From assembly GCF_014652835.1 (NCBI RefSeq), contig NZ_BMZO01000003.1, forward strand, positions 124,001 to 188,000: a stretch of DNA of 64,000 nucleotides. Direction: 5' to 3'. Positions 17,101-27,619 of the stretch are shown here, piece after piece. A program made the position numbers and the translations under genes. The first letter of the stretch is position 1; the number at the start of each line of letters is the position of its first letter. Under the pieces are notes generated by a model. It was not told the origin of the DNA and made no database searches. It was given only the letters and a program-made list of their open reading frames with translations. The DNA comes from Limoniibacter endophyticus. Lineage in GTDB: Bacteria; Pseudomonadota; Alphaproteobacteria; Rhizobiales; Rhizobiaceae.

Positions 17101-18192
17101 GTGAGCAATAGCGATCTTAAAACTCTCGAACAGTCCCTGCTGGCCGATATTGCCGCCGCAGGCGATGAACAGGCGCTTGAGGCCGTACGCCTTGCCGCGC
17201 TCGGCAAGAAGGGTGCGATCTCCGAGAGGCTCAAGTCGCTCGGGGGCATGAGTGCCGAAGAGCGCCAGGTGCAAGGACCGGTCATCAATGGCCTGAAAAA
17301 CATCGTCACCGAGGCGCTCGCCGCCCGTAAAGCGGAATTACGCAGGATCGCCGTGGAAGCGCGTCTCAAGGAAGAGACCGTCGACGTCACGCTGCCGGTT
17401 CGTTCGTCTCCGGCGGAGCGCGGTCGCATCCATCCGATCAGCCAGGTTATCGACGAAATTACGGCAATCTTTGCGGATCTCGGCTTCTCTATTGCCGAAG
17501 GTCCGGACATCGAAACCGACTATTATAATTTCACGGCGTTGAATTTCCCGGTAGGGCACCCGGCACGAGAAATGCACGACACCTTCTTCTTTCCTCCGGA
17601 TGAGAATGGCGAGCGCAAGCTTCTGCGCACCCATACTTCTCCTGTACAGATTCGTACGATGGAGAAGCAGAAGCCGCCGATCCGTATCGTCATTCCGGGC
17701 AAGACGTATCGCCAGGATTCGGACGCCACCCATTCGCCGATGTTCCACCAGGTCGAAGGGCTGGTAATCGATAAGACGGCTAATGTCGCCAACATGAAAT
17801 GGGTGCTGGAGGAATTCTGCAAGGCCTTCTTCGAAGTACCGTCGCTCAAGATGCGCTTTCGCCCGAGCTTTTTCCCATTTACCGAGCCGAGCATGGAGGT
17901 CGATATCCAGTGCGATCGGTCCAGGCCAGGTGAAGTGCGCTTCGGCGAGGGTAGCGACTGGATGGAGATCCTCGGTTGCGGCATGGTGCATCCGAATGTT
18001 CTGCGCGCGGGTGGGCTCGACCCCGACGAATATCAGGGCTTTGCCTGGGGCATGGGCATTGATCGCATCGCCACACTGAAATACGGCATGCCGGATTTGC
18101 GCGACTATTTCAACGCCGACGTTCGCTGGATCCAGCATTATGGCTTCCGTCCGCTCGATCTGCCGACGCTGTTTGGCGGTCTGAGCAGCTGA
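17101..18192 (+). CDS. pheS: Phenylalanyl-tRNA synthetase alpha subunit
   Basis: 363-residue class II synthetase subunit that carries the active site. An N-terminal coiled-coil of about 100 residues is followed by the catalytic core with motif 2 ([17 protein letters not shown]) and motif 3 ([14 protein letters not shown]). The start is GTG at 17101; there is no better ATG before the core. A near-perfect hairpin at 17027-17052 lies in the leader. pheT starts 101 bases downstream. Confidence 0.96.
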   Translation: MSNSDLKTLEQSLLADIAAAGDEQALEAVRLAALGKKGAISERLKSLGGMSAEERQVQGPVINGLKNIVTEALAARKAELRRIAVEARLKEETVDVTLPVRSSPAERGRIHPISQVIDEITAIFADLGFSIAEGPDIETDYYNFTALNFPVGHPAREMHDTFFFPPDENGERKLLRTHTSPVQIRTMEKQKPPIRIVIPGKTYRQDSDATHSPMFHQVEGLVIDKTANVANMKWVLEEFCKAFFEVPSLKMRFRPSFFPFTEPSMEVDIQCDRSRPGEVRFGEGSDWMEILGCGMVHPNVLRAGGLDPDEYQGFAWGMGIDRIATLKYGMPDLRDYFNADVRWIQHYGFRPLDLPTLFGGLSS

Positions 18193-18201
18193 CAGACGCC
18201 G

Positions 18202-18297
18202 ATGGTGCTGATCAATATGGCCCCCGGTACCACTTCCATTCCAGTTTCCACTGGCGGACGCAGCCTGCAAATCATGGCTGACAAGGAAAACCAATGA
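18202..18297 (+). CDS. Possible 31-residue small protein between pheS and pheT
   Basis: Open frame of 31 codons beginning [12 protein letters not shown] and ending MADKENQ, whose stop overlaps the pheT ATG as ATGA. The overlap suggests translational coupling, but there is no good ribosome site before its ATG and such frames arise by chance. It may simply be the pheT leader. Confidence 0.2.
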   Translation: MVLINMAPGTTSIPVSTGGRSLQIMADKENQ

Positions 18298-20699
18298 AAT
18301 TCACACTCTCCTGGCTCAAGGATCATCTCCAAACAGAGGCTACGCTTGAGGAAATCGTAGACAAGCTGACAGCAATCGGCCTTGAGGTCGAAAGCGTTGA
18401 CGATCGCGCCGCGTTCAAGCCCTTCGTCATAGCGAAGGTCCTCAGCGCGGAGCGTCATCCCGATGCAGACAAGCTTCAGGTGCTGCGTGTCGATACAGGC
18501 AAAGGTGATGCGATCCAGGTCGTTTGCGGCGCCCCCAACGCGCGTGCCGGCCTGATTGGTGCCTTTGCGCCTCCTGGCGCTTACGTGCCGGGTCTGGATG
18601 TCACCTTGTCCGTTGGCAAGATACGCGGCGTGGAAAGCCATGGCATGATGTGTTCGGAGCGTGAGCTTGAACTGTCGGACGAACATAACGGCATCATCGA
18701 ATTGCCGGCGGACGCGCCGGTCGGTGCCGCTTTTGCCGACTATAAAGGACTCAACGATCCGGTCATCGAGATCGGCCTGACGCCAAATCGTCCCGACTGC
18801 ACCAGCATTCGTGGCATTGCGCGCGACCTCGCGGCCGCTGGCCTTGGTACGTTAAAATCGCTCGAAGTCCCGGCAATTGCAGGCAAGGGCGCTTGTCCTG
18901 TCAAGGTGACCATCGAAGCGGATGACCTATGCCACGGTTTCGGGCTGCGTCTGGTGCGCGACGTCAAGAACATCGCTTCTCCCGAATGGATGCAGAAGCG
19001 CCTGATCGCCATCGGTCAACGTCCAATCAACGCGCTGGTCGATATCACCAACTACATGACTTTCGACCTCGGACGCCCGCTGCACGTATTCGACGCTGCG
19101 AAAGTATCCGGAAATCTCGTCATTCGCCGCGCACGGGAAGGCGAGGCGGTGCTGGCTCTCGACGGGCGCGAATACAATCTCGGCAGCGATATGTGCGTCA
19201 TTGCAGATAATAAGGGCGTGGAATCGATCGCAGGCGTCATGGGCGGTGAAGACTCCGGTTGCGATGAGAATACCACTGATGTGTTGATCGAATCGGCACT
19301 TTGGGAACCGCTGAACATTGCCCGCACTGGTCGAACACTGGGTATCATTACGGATGCTCGCTATCGTTTCGAGCGGGGCGTGGATCCAGAGCAGATGGTG
19401 CCGGGTCTCGACATCGCCACGCGTCTTGTAACGGAAATTTGCGGCGGTACGCCGTCGGAAGCCGAAATTGTCGGGTACAAGCCCTATCGCGCCAAGACGG
19501 TCGACTTCTCGTTCTCGGAAGTGAAGCGTCTTACCGGTATAGAGGTTTCCAGCGATTCGGCTTGCGCTATTCTCGAGCGGCTCGGTTTTGTCGTCGAAGG
19601 CACGGGGGAAGCCGCATCAGTCAAGGTGCCCTCGTGGCGCCCGGACGTCGATGGCAAGGCGGATCTGGTCGAGGAAGTCATGCGCATCCACGGTGTCGAC
19701 AATATCGCGCCGCAGCCCCTGCCTTCGCTCGGTTTCATCAACAGTCGCATCCTGACGACGGAACAGATACGCACGCGTCTTGCAAAGCGCACGCTTGCCG
19801 CACGCGGCATGCTGGAGGCAGTCACCTGGTCCTTCATCGCTGAAGATCAGGCCAGACTTTTCGGTGGCGGTGCGCCTGCGCTCAAGCTGTCGAACCCGAT
19901 TGCTGCCGATATGTCGGACATGCGTCCCTCACTTCTGCCGGGCCTGCTTTTGGCCGCTCAACGCAACGCTCAGCGCGGTTTTGCCGATGTGGCGCTGTTC
20001 GAAGTCTCGGGCACCTATGAAAATGACACGCCGAAGGGGCAGCGCAAAGTGGCAGGCGGCGTACGTCGCGGCACTGCGCATCTGGATGCGTGGGGGCGTG
20101 ACTGGTCCGGCAATGCAAAGCCAGTCGGCGTTTATGATGCCAAGGCCGACGCGCTTGCGGTATTGGAGGCCTGCGGCGCGCCAGTGGACAAGTTGCAGAT
20201 CGAGGCAAATGCGCCAGTCTGGTATCATCCCGGTCGCTCTGGCGTCATCAAGCTCGGCCCGAAGAATGTGCTCGGAACCTTCGGCGAATTCCATCCCGAT
20301 ACGCTGGAGGCGCTCGACGTATCCGGCCCCGTTGCAGGCTTCGAAGTTTATCTCGACGCCATTCCGGAAGCCAAGGCGAAGGCGACGCGAACGAAGCCGC
20401 GTCTTGACCTGTCCAATTTCCAGGCCGTGCGTCGTGACTTTGCGTTCGTGGTGGACAAGGGCGTCGATTCTGGCGCGATACTCAAGGCAGCTGCTAATGC
20501 CGACAAGAAGCTGATCGCCGGCACCAACGTCTTCGACGTGTTCGAAAGCCCCTCGCTGGGCGAGGGGCGCAAGTCGGTGGCCATCGAGATCGTCATCCAG
20601 CCGCAGGATCGTACGCTGACGGACGAGGATTTCGAGCTACTGTCGAAGGCGGTCATTGAAAACGTGAAGAAACATACGGGTGCCGAGCTTCGCGCCTGA
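18294..20699 (+). CDS. pheT: Phenylalanyl-tRNA synthetase beta subunit
   Basis: 801-residue beta subunit that binds tRNA and edits misactivated tyrosine. Domains in order: N-terminal B1 part, a tRNA-binding OB fold (about 40-150, [19 protein letters not shown]), the B3/B4 editing domain (about 210-385), B5 (about 400-480), a catalytic-like domain, and the C-terminal anticodon-binding FDX-ACB domain (from about 705, [17 protein letters not shown]). The ATG at 18294 follows AAGGAA. Forms an alpha2-beta2 enzyme with PheS. Confidence 0.97.
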   Translation: MKFTLSWLKDHLQTEATLEEIVDKLTAIGLEVESVDDRAAFKPFVIAKVLSAERHPDADKLQVLRVDTGKGDAIQVVCGAPNARAGLIGAFAPPGAYVPGLDVTLSVGKIRGVESHGMMCSERELELSDEHNGIIELPADAPVGAAFADYKGLNDPVIEIGLTPNRPDCTSIRGIARDLAAAGLGTLKSLEVPAIAGKGACPVKVTIEADDLCHGFGLRLVRDVKNIASPEWMQKRLIAIGQRPINALVDITNYMTFDLGRPLHVFDAAKVSGNLVIRRAREGEAVLALDGREYNLGSDMCVIADNKGVESIAGVMGGEDSGCDENTTDVLIESALWEPLNIARTGRTLGIITDARYRFERGVDPEQMVPGLDIATRLVTEICGGTPSEAEIVGYKPYRAKTVDFSFSEVKRLTGIEVSSDSACAILERLGFVVEGTGEAASVKVPSWRPDVDGKADLVEEVMRIHGVDNIAPQPLPSLGFINSRILTTEQIRTRLAKRTLAARGMLEAVTWSFIAEDQARLFGGGAPALKLSNPIAADMSDMRPSLLPGLLLAAQRNAQRGFADVALFEVSGTYENDTPKGQRKVAGGVRRGTAHLDAWGRDWSGNAKPVGVYDAKADALAVLEACGAPVDKLQIEANAPVWYHPGRSGVIKLGPKNVLGTFGEFHPDTLEALDVSGPVAGFEVYLDAIPEAKAKATRTKPRLDLSNFQAVRRDFAFVVDKGVDSGAILKAAANADKKLIAGTNVFDVFESPSLGEGRKSVAIEIVIQPQDRTLTDEDFELLSKAVIENVKKHTGAELRA

Positions 20700-21028
20700 G
20701 GAATGATTATAAAGGCGGGAGGCGTTTGTTGCTTCCGGCCTTCGCCTCGATAGCGGAATGTGATGAAGATCGTATGGCCCGCCCTTGAAGAGCGTTGGCA
20801 AAGGACTCATCTCATGCGGCGGGGAAGTATGAGATGTGCTCGCGAAAGCGTGAAATAGCGCTGGGAACAGCCCATTCGATGCTTGCACCCCGGATTTCTG
20901 CTTCTTATATACGCGGCATAAATCGCCCTTGGCCTCCTCGGTTCAGGGCGTAATTCTTGGAAGAACAGGGACTGTCTCACGGAATGCCGGATGGGTCCTG
21001 ACAGTCTGCTAAGCGGAGAGAATAGAAC
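20700..21028 (+). other. Non-coding region upstream of dnaK
   Basis: 329 bases without a convincing gene. It contains the RpoH-type promoter described separately, a leader of about 110 bases after it, and a GGAG ribosome site eleven bases before the dnaK ATG. I see no CIRCE element or other obvious repeat. Confidence 0.6.
20882..20910 (+). promoter_or_regulatory. RpoH (sigma-32) type promoter of dnaK
   Basis: CTTG at 20882-20885 and CTTATAT at 20904-20910, separated by 18 bases, match the alphaproteobacterial RpoH consensus (CTTG, 17-18 bases, CYTATNT). Start of transcription would be about 20917, giving a leader of roughly 110 bases. Confidence 0.75.
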
Positions 21029-22954
21029 ATGGCAAAAGTTATCGGTATCGACCTTGGAACGACCAACTCCTGCGTAGCCGTCATGGATGGCAAGGACGCG
21101 AAGGTCATCGAGAATTCGGAAGGCGCCCGTACCACGCCGTCCATCGTCGCATTCACGGATGATGGCGAGCGCCTCGTCGGTCAGCCTGCAAAGCGTCAGG
21201 CCGTCACCAATCCGCAGAACACCGTCTTCGCAGTAAAACGTCTTATCGGCCGCCGCTACGATGATCCGGTCACCGAAAAGGACAAGAAGCTTGTGCCTTA
21301 CGGCATCGTCCGTGGTGACAATGGCGATGCATGGGTGGAAGCCGGCGGCAGGAAGCAGTCGCCCGCCCAGATCTCTGCCATGACGCTGCAGAAGATGAAA
21401 GAAACGGCAGAAGCCTATCTCGGTGAGAAGGTCGAGAAGGCCGTCATCACCGTTCCCGCCTATTTTAACGATGCCCAGCGTCAAGCAACCAAGGATGCCG
21501 GCAAGATCGCCGGTCTCGAAGTACTGCGCATCATCAACGAACCGACTGCCGCCGCACTTGCCTATGGCCTCGACAAGAAAGACGGCAAGACCATTGCCGT
21601 TTATGACCTTGGCGGTGGTACCTTCGATATCTCGGTTCTGGAAATCGGCGATGGCGTCTTCGAGGTGAAGTCCACCAACGGCGACACCTTCCTCGGCGGT
21701 GAAGATTTCGACATGCGCCTCGTCGAATATCTGGCAGCCGAGTTCAAGAAGGAACAGGGTATTGACCTGACCAACGACAAGCTGGCTCTGCAGCGTCTCA
21801 AGGAAGCTGCGGAAAAGGCCAAGATCGAGCTTTCCGCTTCGCAGCAGACGGAGATCAATCTGCCCTTCATCACGGCAGACGCCTCCGGTCCGAAGCACCT
21901 GACGCTGAAGCTGACCCGCGCGAAGTTCGAAAGCCTGGTCGACGATCTGGTCAAGCGTACCATCGAGCCTTGCAAGGCAGCGCTCAAGGATGCAGGCGTT
22001 TCTGCAGCCGAGATTGACGAAGTCGTTCTGGTCGGCGGCATGACCCGCATGCCGAAGATCCAGGAAGTCGTGAAGCAGTTCTTCGGGAAAGAGCCGCATA
22101 AGGGCGTCAATCCCGACGAGGTCGTTGCTATGGGCGCAGCCATTCAGGCTGGCGTTCTGCAGGGCGACGTCAAGGACGTTCTGTTGCTGGACGTAACCCC
22201 TCTGTCCCTCGGAATTGAAACGCTGGGTGGCGTCTTTACCCGTTTGATCGACCGTAACACGACGATTCCGACCAAGAAGAGCCAGACCTTCTCGACTGCC
22301 GAGGACAATCAGAGCGCTGTCACCATCCGCGTTTCGCAGGGTGAGCGCGAAATGGCTGCCGATAACAAGATGCTGGGCCAGTTCGACCTTGTTGGTATTC
22401 CGCCTGCACCGCGCGGCGTGCCACAGATCGAAGTCACCTTCGACATCGATGCCAACGGTATTGTCAACGTGTCGGCCAAGGACAAAGGTACCGGCAAGGA
22501 GCATCAGATACGTATCCAGGCATCGGGCGGTCTGTCCGACGAGGATATCGAGAAGATGATCAAGGACGCCGAAGCCAATGCCGAGGCTGACAAGAAGCGT
22601 CGCGCGGCTGTCGAAGCCAAGAACCAAGCCGAATCGCTTGTCCATTCTACGGAGAAGTCGCTGGCTGACTATGGCGACAAGGTTTCGGAAGCCGATCGCA
22701 ACGAGATCACCGCTGCTGTTGCCGCGCTTAAAACCGCGATGGAAGGCGACGACGCAGACGAGATCAAGGCAAAGACTGAAGCGCTTGCCCAGTCCTCCAT
22801 GAAGCTTGGTCAGGCCATGTATGAGGCTAGCCAGGCGGCCGAAGAAGCGGCTGCTGCCGCTGATGCCGAAGCCGCCGCGCGTAAGGAAGGTGACGACGTG
22901 GTCGATGCAGACTTCGAGGAAATCAACGACGACGACAAGAAGAAGTCGGCCTGA
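21029..22954 (+). CDS. dnaK: Molecular chaperone DnaK (Hsp70)
   Basis: 641-residue Hsp70 that binds unfolded peptides in an ATP-controlled cycle. ATPase domain 1 to about 385 with [13 protein letters not shown], the phosphate loops [16 protein letters not shown] and [13 protein letters not shown]; the linker [13 protein letters not shown]; then the substrate-binding domain and a lid ending in the acidic [11 protein letters not shown]. Length is normal. Heat-shock control is supported by the promoter upstream. dnaJ lies downstream but is separated by an acyltransferase gene. Confidence 0.98.
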   Translation: MAKVIGIDLGTTNSCVAVMDGKDAKVIENSEGARTTPSIVAFTDDGERLVGQPAKRQAVTNPQNTVFAVKRLIGRRYDDPVTEKDKKLVPYGIVRGDNGDAWVEAGGRKQSPAQISAMTLQKMKETAEAYLGEKVEKAVITVPAYFNDAQRQATKDAGKIAGLEVLRIINEPTAAALAYGLDKKDGKTIAVYDLGGGTFDISVLEIGDGVFEVKSTNGDTFLGGEDFDMRLVEYLAAEFKKEQGIDLTNDKLALQRLKEAAEKAKIELSASQQTEINLPFITADASGPKHLTLKLTRAKFESLVDDLVKRTIEPCKAALKDAGVSAAEIDEVVLVGGMTRMPKIQEVVKQFFGKEPHKGVNPDEVVAMGAAIQAGVLQGDVKDVLLLDVTPLSLGIETLGGVFTRLIDRNTTIPTKKSQTFSTAEDNQSAVTIRVSQGEREMAADNKMLGQFDLVGIPPAPRGVPQIEVTFDIDANGIVNVSAKDKGTGKEHQIRIQASGGLSDEDIEKMIKDAEANAEADKKRRAAVEAKNQAESLVHSTEKSLADYGDKVSEADRNEITAAVAALKTAMEGDDADEIKAKTEALAQSSMKLGQAMYEASQAAEEAAAAADAEAAARKEGDDVVDADFEEINDDDKKKSA

Positions 22955-22973
22955 TCTTTCTCAGACCAAGACC

Positions 22974-22999
22974 AAAGCCCGGCCATAGCGCCGGGCTTT
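22974..22999 (+). terminator. Terminator after dnaK
   Basis: Ten-base-pair stem AAAGCCCGGC with six-base loop and complement ending in CTTTGC, 20 bases after the stop. It should stop dnaK transcripts before the acyltransferase and dnaJ. Confidence 0.75.
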
Positions 23000-23191
23000 G
23001 CATTTGCCGGCTGTTCAGGCGAGCATTTGAAATCCGATAATCATAGATTCGCGCGCTGTTTCGCATCGTATTTCGCTGCCTGAAATTCGTTGCGATTTAG
23101 GCTGGAACGGGCGCTAAGAGTTTTCTAAATCTTTCATGTAAGAAATTGCTAAGGATGGCATGAGCTGTCCCATTGCGAGGCAGCTTCAGGC

Positions 23192-24283
23192 ATGATCCGG
23201 TACCGCTTTTTTGAGATATGGCGTTTCCTGGCGGCTTTGCTCATCATGCTTTATCATTTCAGCCACTTTGCGCCGCCTGAGACACAGTGGGTCAAGGACG
23301 ATCTGGAGCGCCTGCGCCCGCTACTCGACCTGTTCTTCATCATTTCGGGGTTCCTGATATTCACGCGTTACGAGCGCGAGGTGAAAGACGTAGCGACTTA
23401 TCTCACCTATCTCGGAAAGCGCCTGGCGCGGCTTTATCCGCTGCATCTCTTCACGCTTGCCTACTTCGTACTCGTCGGTCTTGCTGTGCAGGTGGGGTGG
23501 TCGAACACTGGTGGCAATCCTGACCTGTTCGACTGGTCCGCTCTTCCGACGCAGTTACTCCTGGTTCATGCCTGGGGGTTTGAGGACCGGTTGAGCTTCA
23601 ACTTTGTCTCTTGGTCATTATCGGCTGAATGGTTCGCCTACCTTATGCTTCCGGTCATCCTCATTGCATATCGTCGCGCCGGGCTCGGAGGCTTGGGGCT
23701 CCTCGTCTTATTGTCTTTTGCGTTTCTCGAAGCGCTGGTCGCAAGTGGCGTCACGCCTTTCAGGCGCTGGATCGATATTGACAGCTGGGGCGCATATCGC
23801 GTTTTCGCGGATTTTGCGCTCGGAGCCTTTATCTCCGTGCTGGCAGCGCGGTCCAGATTACGGATAGTCAGCACTCTCTATCCGTGGATTGCCGTCATGG
23901 CGACCTGCGTCAGCATGCTCATTGGCATGACCGTCTATGTAAACATCGCGCTGATCGCGCTGGCAATTTTTTTAGCCGCGGTCACTGAAAAGAACAGGCC
24001 GGCGGTCTGCGCCTATCCCCTCTTCTTGCGGCCAGCCGCTATCGTCTCGTTTGGTGTGTACCTGTGGCATCCAGTCGTCGAGAGCCTCATGTTCTCGCTC
24101 ATCTGGAGCCGCTATCTGGAGGGGCATTCGAGCGGGATTTTCTTCGGCTACGTGGCGGTTTCTATGCTGATTACCATTATCATTGCCATGCTGTCTTTCC
24201 GCTTTCTGGAGAACCCGGTTGCCGGCTATTTTCTTTCCAGACTGGGCGGCAGCCGCAAGAATGATCGGGTGCCACAGGGCTGA
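23192..24283 (+). CDS. Acyltransferase 3 family membrane protein (OafA/YrhL-like)
   Basis: 363-residue integral membrane protein with about ten hydrophobic segments. It opens with RFFEIWRFLAALLIMLYHFSHF, which contains the R-x10-H pattern of the acyltransferase-3 family, followed by LFFIISGFLIF and a C-terminal GVYLWHPVVES. Such enzymes transfer acetyl or similar groups to extracytoplasmic sugars (O-antigen, exopolysaccharide). The acceptor here cannot be told. It interrupts the usual dnaK-dnaJ adjacency. The ATG at 23192 is supported by the family start, the ribosome site is weak. Confidence 0.85.
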   Translation: MIRYRFFEIWRFLAALLIMLYHFSHFAPPETQWVKDDLERLRPLLDLFFIISGFLIFTRYEREVKDVATYLTYLGKRLARLYPLHLFTLAYFVLVGLAVQVGWSNTGGNPDLFDWSALPTQLLLVHAWGFEDRLSFNFVSWSLSAEWFAYLMLPVILIAYRRAGLGGLGLLVLLSFAFLEALVASGVTPFRRWIDIDSWGAYRVFADFALGAFISVLAARSRLRIVSTLYPWIAVMATCVSMLIGMTVYVNIALIALAIFLAAVTEKNRPAVCAYPLFLRPAAIVSFGVYLWHPVVESLMFSLIWSRYLEGHSSGIFFGYVAVSMLITIIIAMLSFRFLENPVAGYFLSRLGGSRKNDRVPQG

Positions 24284-24380
24284 GCGCGGGGGCACTCCCC
24301 GAAAGCGCAACCGACACACTGGAAAAACGCGCCAAACTATGGCATTTGCGACCCCTAGCACCTAGATAGCGCGCAAGGGT

Positions 24381-24407
24381 GCGCGAGCGTTTTGCTCGCG
24401 CCTTTGT
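24381..24407 (+). terminator. Hairpin before dnaJ
   Basis: Eight-base-pair stem GCGCGAGC with loop GTTTT and complement followed by CTTTGTT, about 100 bases after the acyltransferase stop and 35 bases before the dnaJ start. It fits a terminator of the acyltransferase gene or an attenuator in the dnaJ leader. Confidence 0.5.
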
Positions 24408-24441
24408 TCGTGCGCAGGCACTCATTTGGGAATCTCGATCG

Positions 24442-25590
24442 ATGAAGGCAGATTTTTACGAAACGCTCGGCGTAGCAAAAAACGCCGACGACAAGGAGCT
24501 GAAGGTCGCGTTTCGTCGTCTCGCCATGCAGTATCATCCGGATAAAAATCCAGGCGATGCGACCGCGGAGCATAAGTTCAAGGAAATCAACGAAGCCTAC
24601 GAAACATTGAAGGACCCGCAGAAGCGCGCGGCCTATGACCGTTTCGGCCATGCCGCTTTTGAAAATGGCGGTCGCGGTGGTTTCGGTGGCGGTGCCGGTT
24701 TTGGTGGCGGAGGCTTCTCCGATATATTCGAAGACATCTTCGGTGATATCATGGGCGGCGGCCGTCAGCGTCGTTCCCCGAATGGCCGCGAGCGCGGCGC
24801 AGATATGCGCTACAATATGGAAATCACGCTCGAGGAAGCCTACACCGGCAAGACAGCGCAGATACGCGTGCCGACCTCCATTGCCTGCGACGAATGTTCG
24901 GGATCGGGGGCAAAGCCCGGGACTGCGCCGGTGACCTGTTCCATGTGCCATGGTGCAGGCCGCGTACGTGCCAGCCAGGGCTTTTTCTCGGTCGAGCGGG
25001 CTTGCCCGCAATGTCATGGCCGCGGCCAGACGATCAAGGACCCTTGCCCGAAATGTGCCGGCCAGGGGCGCGTCACGCAGGAGCGCTCGCTGTCGGTCAA
25101 CATCCCGGCGGGCATTGAAGACGGCACACGCATCCGTCTTGCTGGCGAAGGGGAGGCGGGATTACGCGGCGGACCATCCGGGGACCTCTACATTTTCCTG
25201 TCAGTCAAGCCGCACCAGTTCTTTCAGCGCGACGGCGCTGATCTCTATTGTCAGGTGCCGATTTCAATGACGACGGCAGCTCTCGGTGGGGATTTTGAGG
25301 TTACGACGCTGGATGGCACTCAGACCCGCGTAAGGGTGCCCGAAGGTACGCAGAATGATCGTCAATTCCGCCTCAAAGGCAAGGGCATGCCAATTCTGCG
25401 TCAAACGCAGCTTGGCGATCTGTATATTCAGGTTGAGATCGAAACCCCGCAAAATCTTTCGAAGCGCCAGCGTGAGCTGCTCGAAGAGTTCGAGAAGCTG
25501 TCGTCACAGGAAAATAGCCCCCAATCGACGGGCTTTTTCAAGAAGATGAAAGATTTCCTCGACTCTTTTAGTGAAAAATCGGGAACCTGA
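24442..25590 (+). CDS. dnaJ: Molecular chaperone DnaJ (Hsp40)
   Basis: 382-residue type I J-protein, the co-chaperone that stimulates DnaK ATPase. J domain 1-70 with HPD at YHPDKNPGD; a Gly/Phe-rich linker (about 75-110); four zinc-finger repeats ([32 protein letters not shown]); then the two beta-barrel client-binding domains. The ATG at 24442 was chosen because [11 protein letters not shown] is the conserved start; the longer frame runs through the hairpin at 24381. Confidence 0.97.
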   Translation: MKADFYETLGVAKNADDKELKVAFRRLAMQYHPDKNPGDATAEHKFKEINEAYETLKDPQKRAAYDRFGHAAFENGGRGGFGGGAGFGGGGFSDIFEDIFGDIMGGGRQRRSPNGRERGADMRYNMEITLEEAYTGKTAQIRVPTSIACDECSGSGAKPGTAPVTCSMCHGAGRVRASQGFFSVERACPQCHGRGQTIKDPCPKCAGQGRVTQERSLSVNIPAGIEDGTRIRLAGEGEAGLRGGPSGDLYIFLSVKPHQFFQRDGADLYCQVPISMTTAALGGDFEVTTLDGTQTRVRVPEGTQNDRQFRLKGKGMPILRQTQLGDLYIQVEIETPQNLSKRQRELLEEFEKLSSQENSPQSTGFFKKMKDFLDSFSEKSGT

Positions 25591-25631
25591 GAGGATTAAC
25601 GGGACGCAACCATCCTCTCACGAGGATTTCG

Positions 25632-26255
25632 ATGTCAGCTTCATCCAAACGAGGGTTCATTGCCCGGCTTGATCATGATTTGCAGTTCTTTCGCACCTGG
25701 TTGAGCCACCCGCGCCGCATTGGCGCGTTCGTGCCGACGGGGACGGCTCTCGCGCGAAGAATGGCAGCGATTGTTGATCCCGACGATCCCCTGCCTGTAC
25801 TGGAGATCGGCCCGGGTACAGGCTCCATCACCCGCGCTATCCTTCAACGTGGCCTGGAGCCTGCCAGGCTGACCGCGATAGAGTTCGATCCGGGCTTCGC
25901 AGAACGCATGTCCAGGGATTTCCCCGACATAAGGCTCATCCAGGGCAGTGCCTTCGATCTGCACCAGCATCTGGGCGATCCAAGCGAAACGGCGCCCCTT
26001 TTCCAATGCGCTGTGTCAGCTCTACCTTTGCTAAACCATCCCGTCACTGAGCGTATCTCCTACATCGTAGAGCTTCTGAAATATATTCGGCCTGACGGTG
26101 CCATTATCCAGTTCAGCTACGGCCATCGGGCACCGGTTCCACGGAACGGCGGAAGCTACGAGCTCAAGTTTGGCGGGCATGTGTTGCGCAACGTTCCCCC
26201 TGCGAAACTTTGGATATACCGGCAGAAAGGGGGTAAAGGATCTGAAACCGGATAA
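25632..26255 (+). CDS. PmtA-type phospholipid N-methyltransferase paralogue
   Basis: 207-residue SAM-dependent methyltransferase related to rhizobial PmtA. Motif I is VLEIGPGTGSIT; the PmtA-type features FRTWLSHPRRIGAFVPTG and VSALPLLNHPVTERISYI are kept, as is the C-terminal LRNVPPAKLWIYR. It differs enough from the second copy (26371-26976) to suggest a different substrate or a different methylation step. Starts ATG 25632 after CGAGGATTTCG. Confidence 0.8.
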   Translation: MSASSKRGFIARLDHDLQFFRTWLSHPRRIGAFVPTGTALARRMAAIVDPDDPLPVLEIGPGTGSITRAILQRGLEPARLTAIEFDPGFAERMSRDFPDIRLIQGSAFDLHQHLGDPSETAPLFQCAVSALPLLNHPVTERISYIVELLKYIRPDGAIIQFSYGHRAPVPRNGGSYELKFGGHVLRNVPPAKLWIYRQKGGKGSETG

Positions 26256-26370
26256 ATTCATTCAAATTGCTCTCAGGTCTTGATTTGTCCCTAGTTTGCT
26301 AGAATGCTGATTTGACTAAGCGTCATATGAATCGGCGCAGAAACAGGCACTCAATGGGAGAGGACGCCAG

Positions 26371-26976
26371 ATGAGCGCAAGTCCGCAACGCAAGAAGAAA
26401 TTCGGCTCCAGGTTCGATGAGGAGCTGCGCTTCTTCAAAGGGTGGATGGACGGCCCGAAAGCCGTCGGCGCTATCATTCCGACCAGCAGCATCACGGCGC
26501 GACGCATGGCTTCCGTCGTCAACCCCGCCTCAGGCCTTCCGGTTCTTGAGCTGGGACCGGGCACTGGCGTCATCACCAAAGCGATCCTGGAGCGCGGTGT
26601 GAAACCGGAGAAGCTCACAGCGATCGAATATTCGTCGGAGTTCTTCGCGCATCTCCAGCAGCATTATCCTGGCGTCAATCTGATCAATGGCGATGCCTTT
26701 GATCTCGACAAGACGCTTGGTGACGAAGGCAAGACACAGTTCGACAGTGTCATTTCCGCCGTCCCGCTTCTGAATTTTCCGGTGCCGGAGCGCGTCGCCT
26801 ATATAGAGAAGCTTTTGGCCCGAATTCCATCCGGTCGCCCTGTCATCCAGATCACCTATGGTCCGAAATCTCCTGTGCCCTCTGGCAAGGGAGACTATAC
26901 GGTCGAACATTTCGACTTCGTCTTGCGCAACATTCCGCCAGCGCAGCTGTGGATTTATCGTCGCGCCTCTGCTTGA
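26371..26976 (+). CDS. pmtA: Phosphatidylethanolamine N-methyltransferase (rhizobial PmtA type)
   Basis: 201-residue cytoplasmic, membrane-associated methyltransferase that converts phosphatidylethanolamine stepwise to phosphatidylcholine. It closely follows the rhizobial pattern: DEELRFFKGWMDGPKAVGAIIPTSS, motif I VLELGPGTGVITK, SAVPLLNFPVPERVAYIE and RNIPPAQLWIYRR. GGGAGAGGACG precedes the ATG. It is the better match of the two adjacent copies to characterised PmtA proteins (from memory of the family). Confidence 0.86.
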   Translation: MSASPQRKKKFGSRFDEELRFFKGWMDGPKAVGAIIPTSSITARRMASVVNPASGLPVLELGPGTGVITKAILERGVKPEKLTAIEYSSEFFAHLQQHYPGVNLINGDAFDLDKTLGDEGKTQFDSVISAVPLLNFPVPERVAYIEKLLARIPSGRPVIQITYGPKSPVPSGKGDYTVEHFDFVLRNIPPAQLWIYRRASA

Positions 26977-27026
26977 TTGAGTGCGGAGCCAGGCTCCGCA
27001 TTAAAATCATTATGAGGAGAATCGAC

Positions 27027-27614
27027 GTGTCGGTTCGTATTCTTGTTTTCGCGGGTTCCTTGCGCACCGGTGCCTATAGCGGCTTGACCGCGGATGCCGC
27101 ACAGGCTGCGCTCGCAGCCGAAGGTGCGGAAGTAACGCGTATCTCTCTTGCCGACTACGTCTTGCCAATCATGGATCAGGACCTGGAAGCTGAGGAGGGG
27201 CTGCCAAGGGCTGCCATCGCGCTCGCGCGGCAGTTTGCAGGTCATGACGGTTTTCTGATTGCGTCGCCTGAATATAATGGCTCAATGCCGCCGCTTCTCA
27301 AGAATGCAATCGACTGGGTAAGCCGCGTCGAAGGCCATGATCCGAAGATAAAACCCTTCGATGACAAGGTGGCGGCGCTCTGCTCGTCCTCGCCGGGCAA
27401 GCTCGGTGGCATGCGCGGCCTTGTGCATTTGCGAGCCGTGCTCAACGCCTGCAATGTCGAAGTCATTGCGCGGCAATGTTCGATTTCTCGTGCATCGCAA
27501 GCTTTCGATGCGGATGGAACGTTACGGGAAGAAGCCGATCGCAAGGCAATCCGGCTTGTGGCCCGGCGTCTGGTGGACTATGCCGCCGCTATTGCTGGAA
27601 GAAGGGAGCCTTGA
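27027..27614 (+). CDS. NADPH-dependent FMN reductase family protein
   Basis: 195-residue flavodoxin-like reductase (chromate/azo-reductase type). The start [17 protein letters not shown] holds the FMN phosphate loop and [21 protein letters not shown] is the diagnostic active-site stretch. It begins with GTG at 27027, for which GAGGAG at 27014-27019 is well spaced; an ATG at 27012 overlaps that site. The real substrate is unknown; quinone or metal reduction is common. pyrF starts five bases after its stop, so they are likely co-transcribed. Confidence 0.88.
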   Translation: MSVRILVFAGSLRTGAYSGLTADAAQAALAAEGAEVTRISLADYVLPIMDQDLEAEEGLPRAAIALARQFAGHDGFLIASPEYNGSMPPLLKNAIDWVSRVEGHDPKIKPFDDKVAALCSSSPGKLGGMRGLVHLRAVLNACNVEVIARQCSISRASQAFDADGTLREEADRKAIRLVARRLVDYAAAIAGRREP

Positions 27615-27619
27615 AAAAT

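Noticed and set aside
16485-17510. Minus-strand open frame of 341 codons opposite rplT and pheS
   Set aside because: Antisense to two certain genes and crossing the rplT terminator; no domain signature.
20807-22645. Minus-strand open frame of 612 codons opposite dnaK
   Set aside because: Long antisense frames across dnaK are a known codon-bias artefact; no ribosome site or motif.
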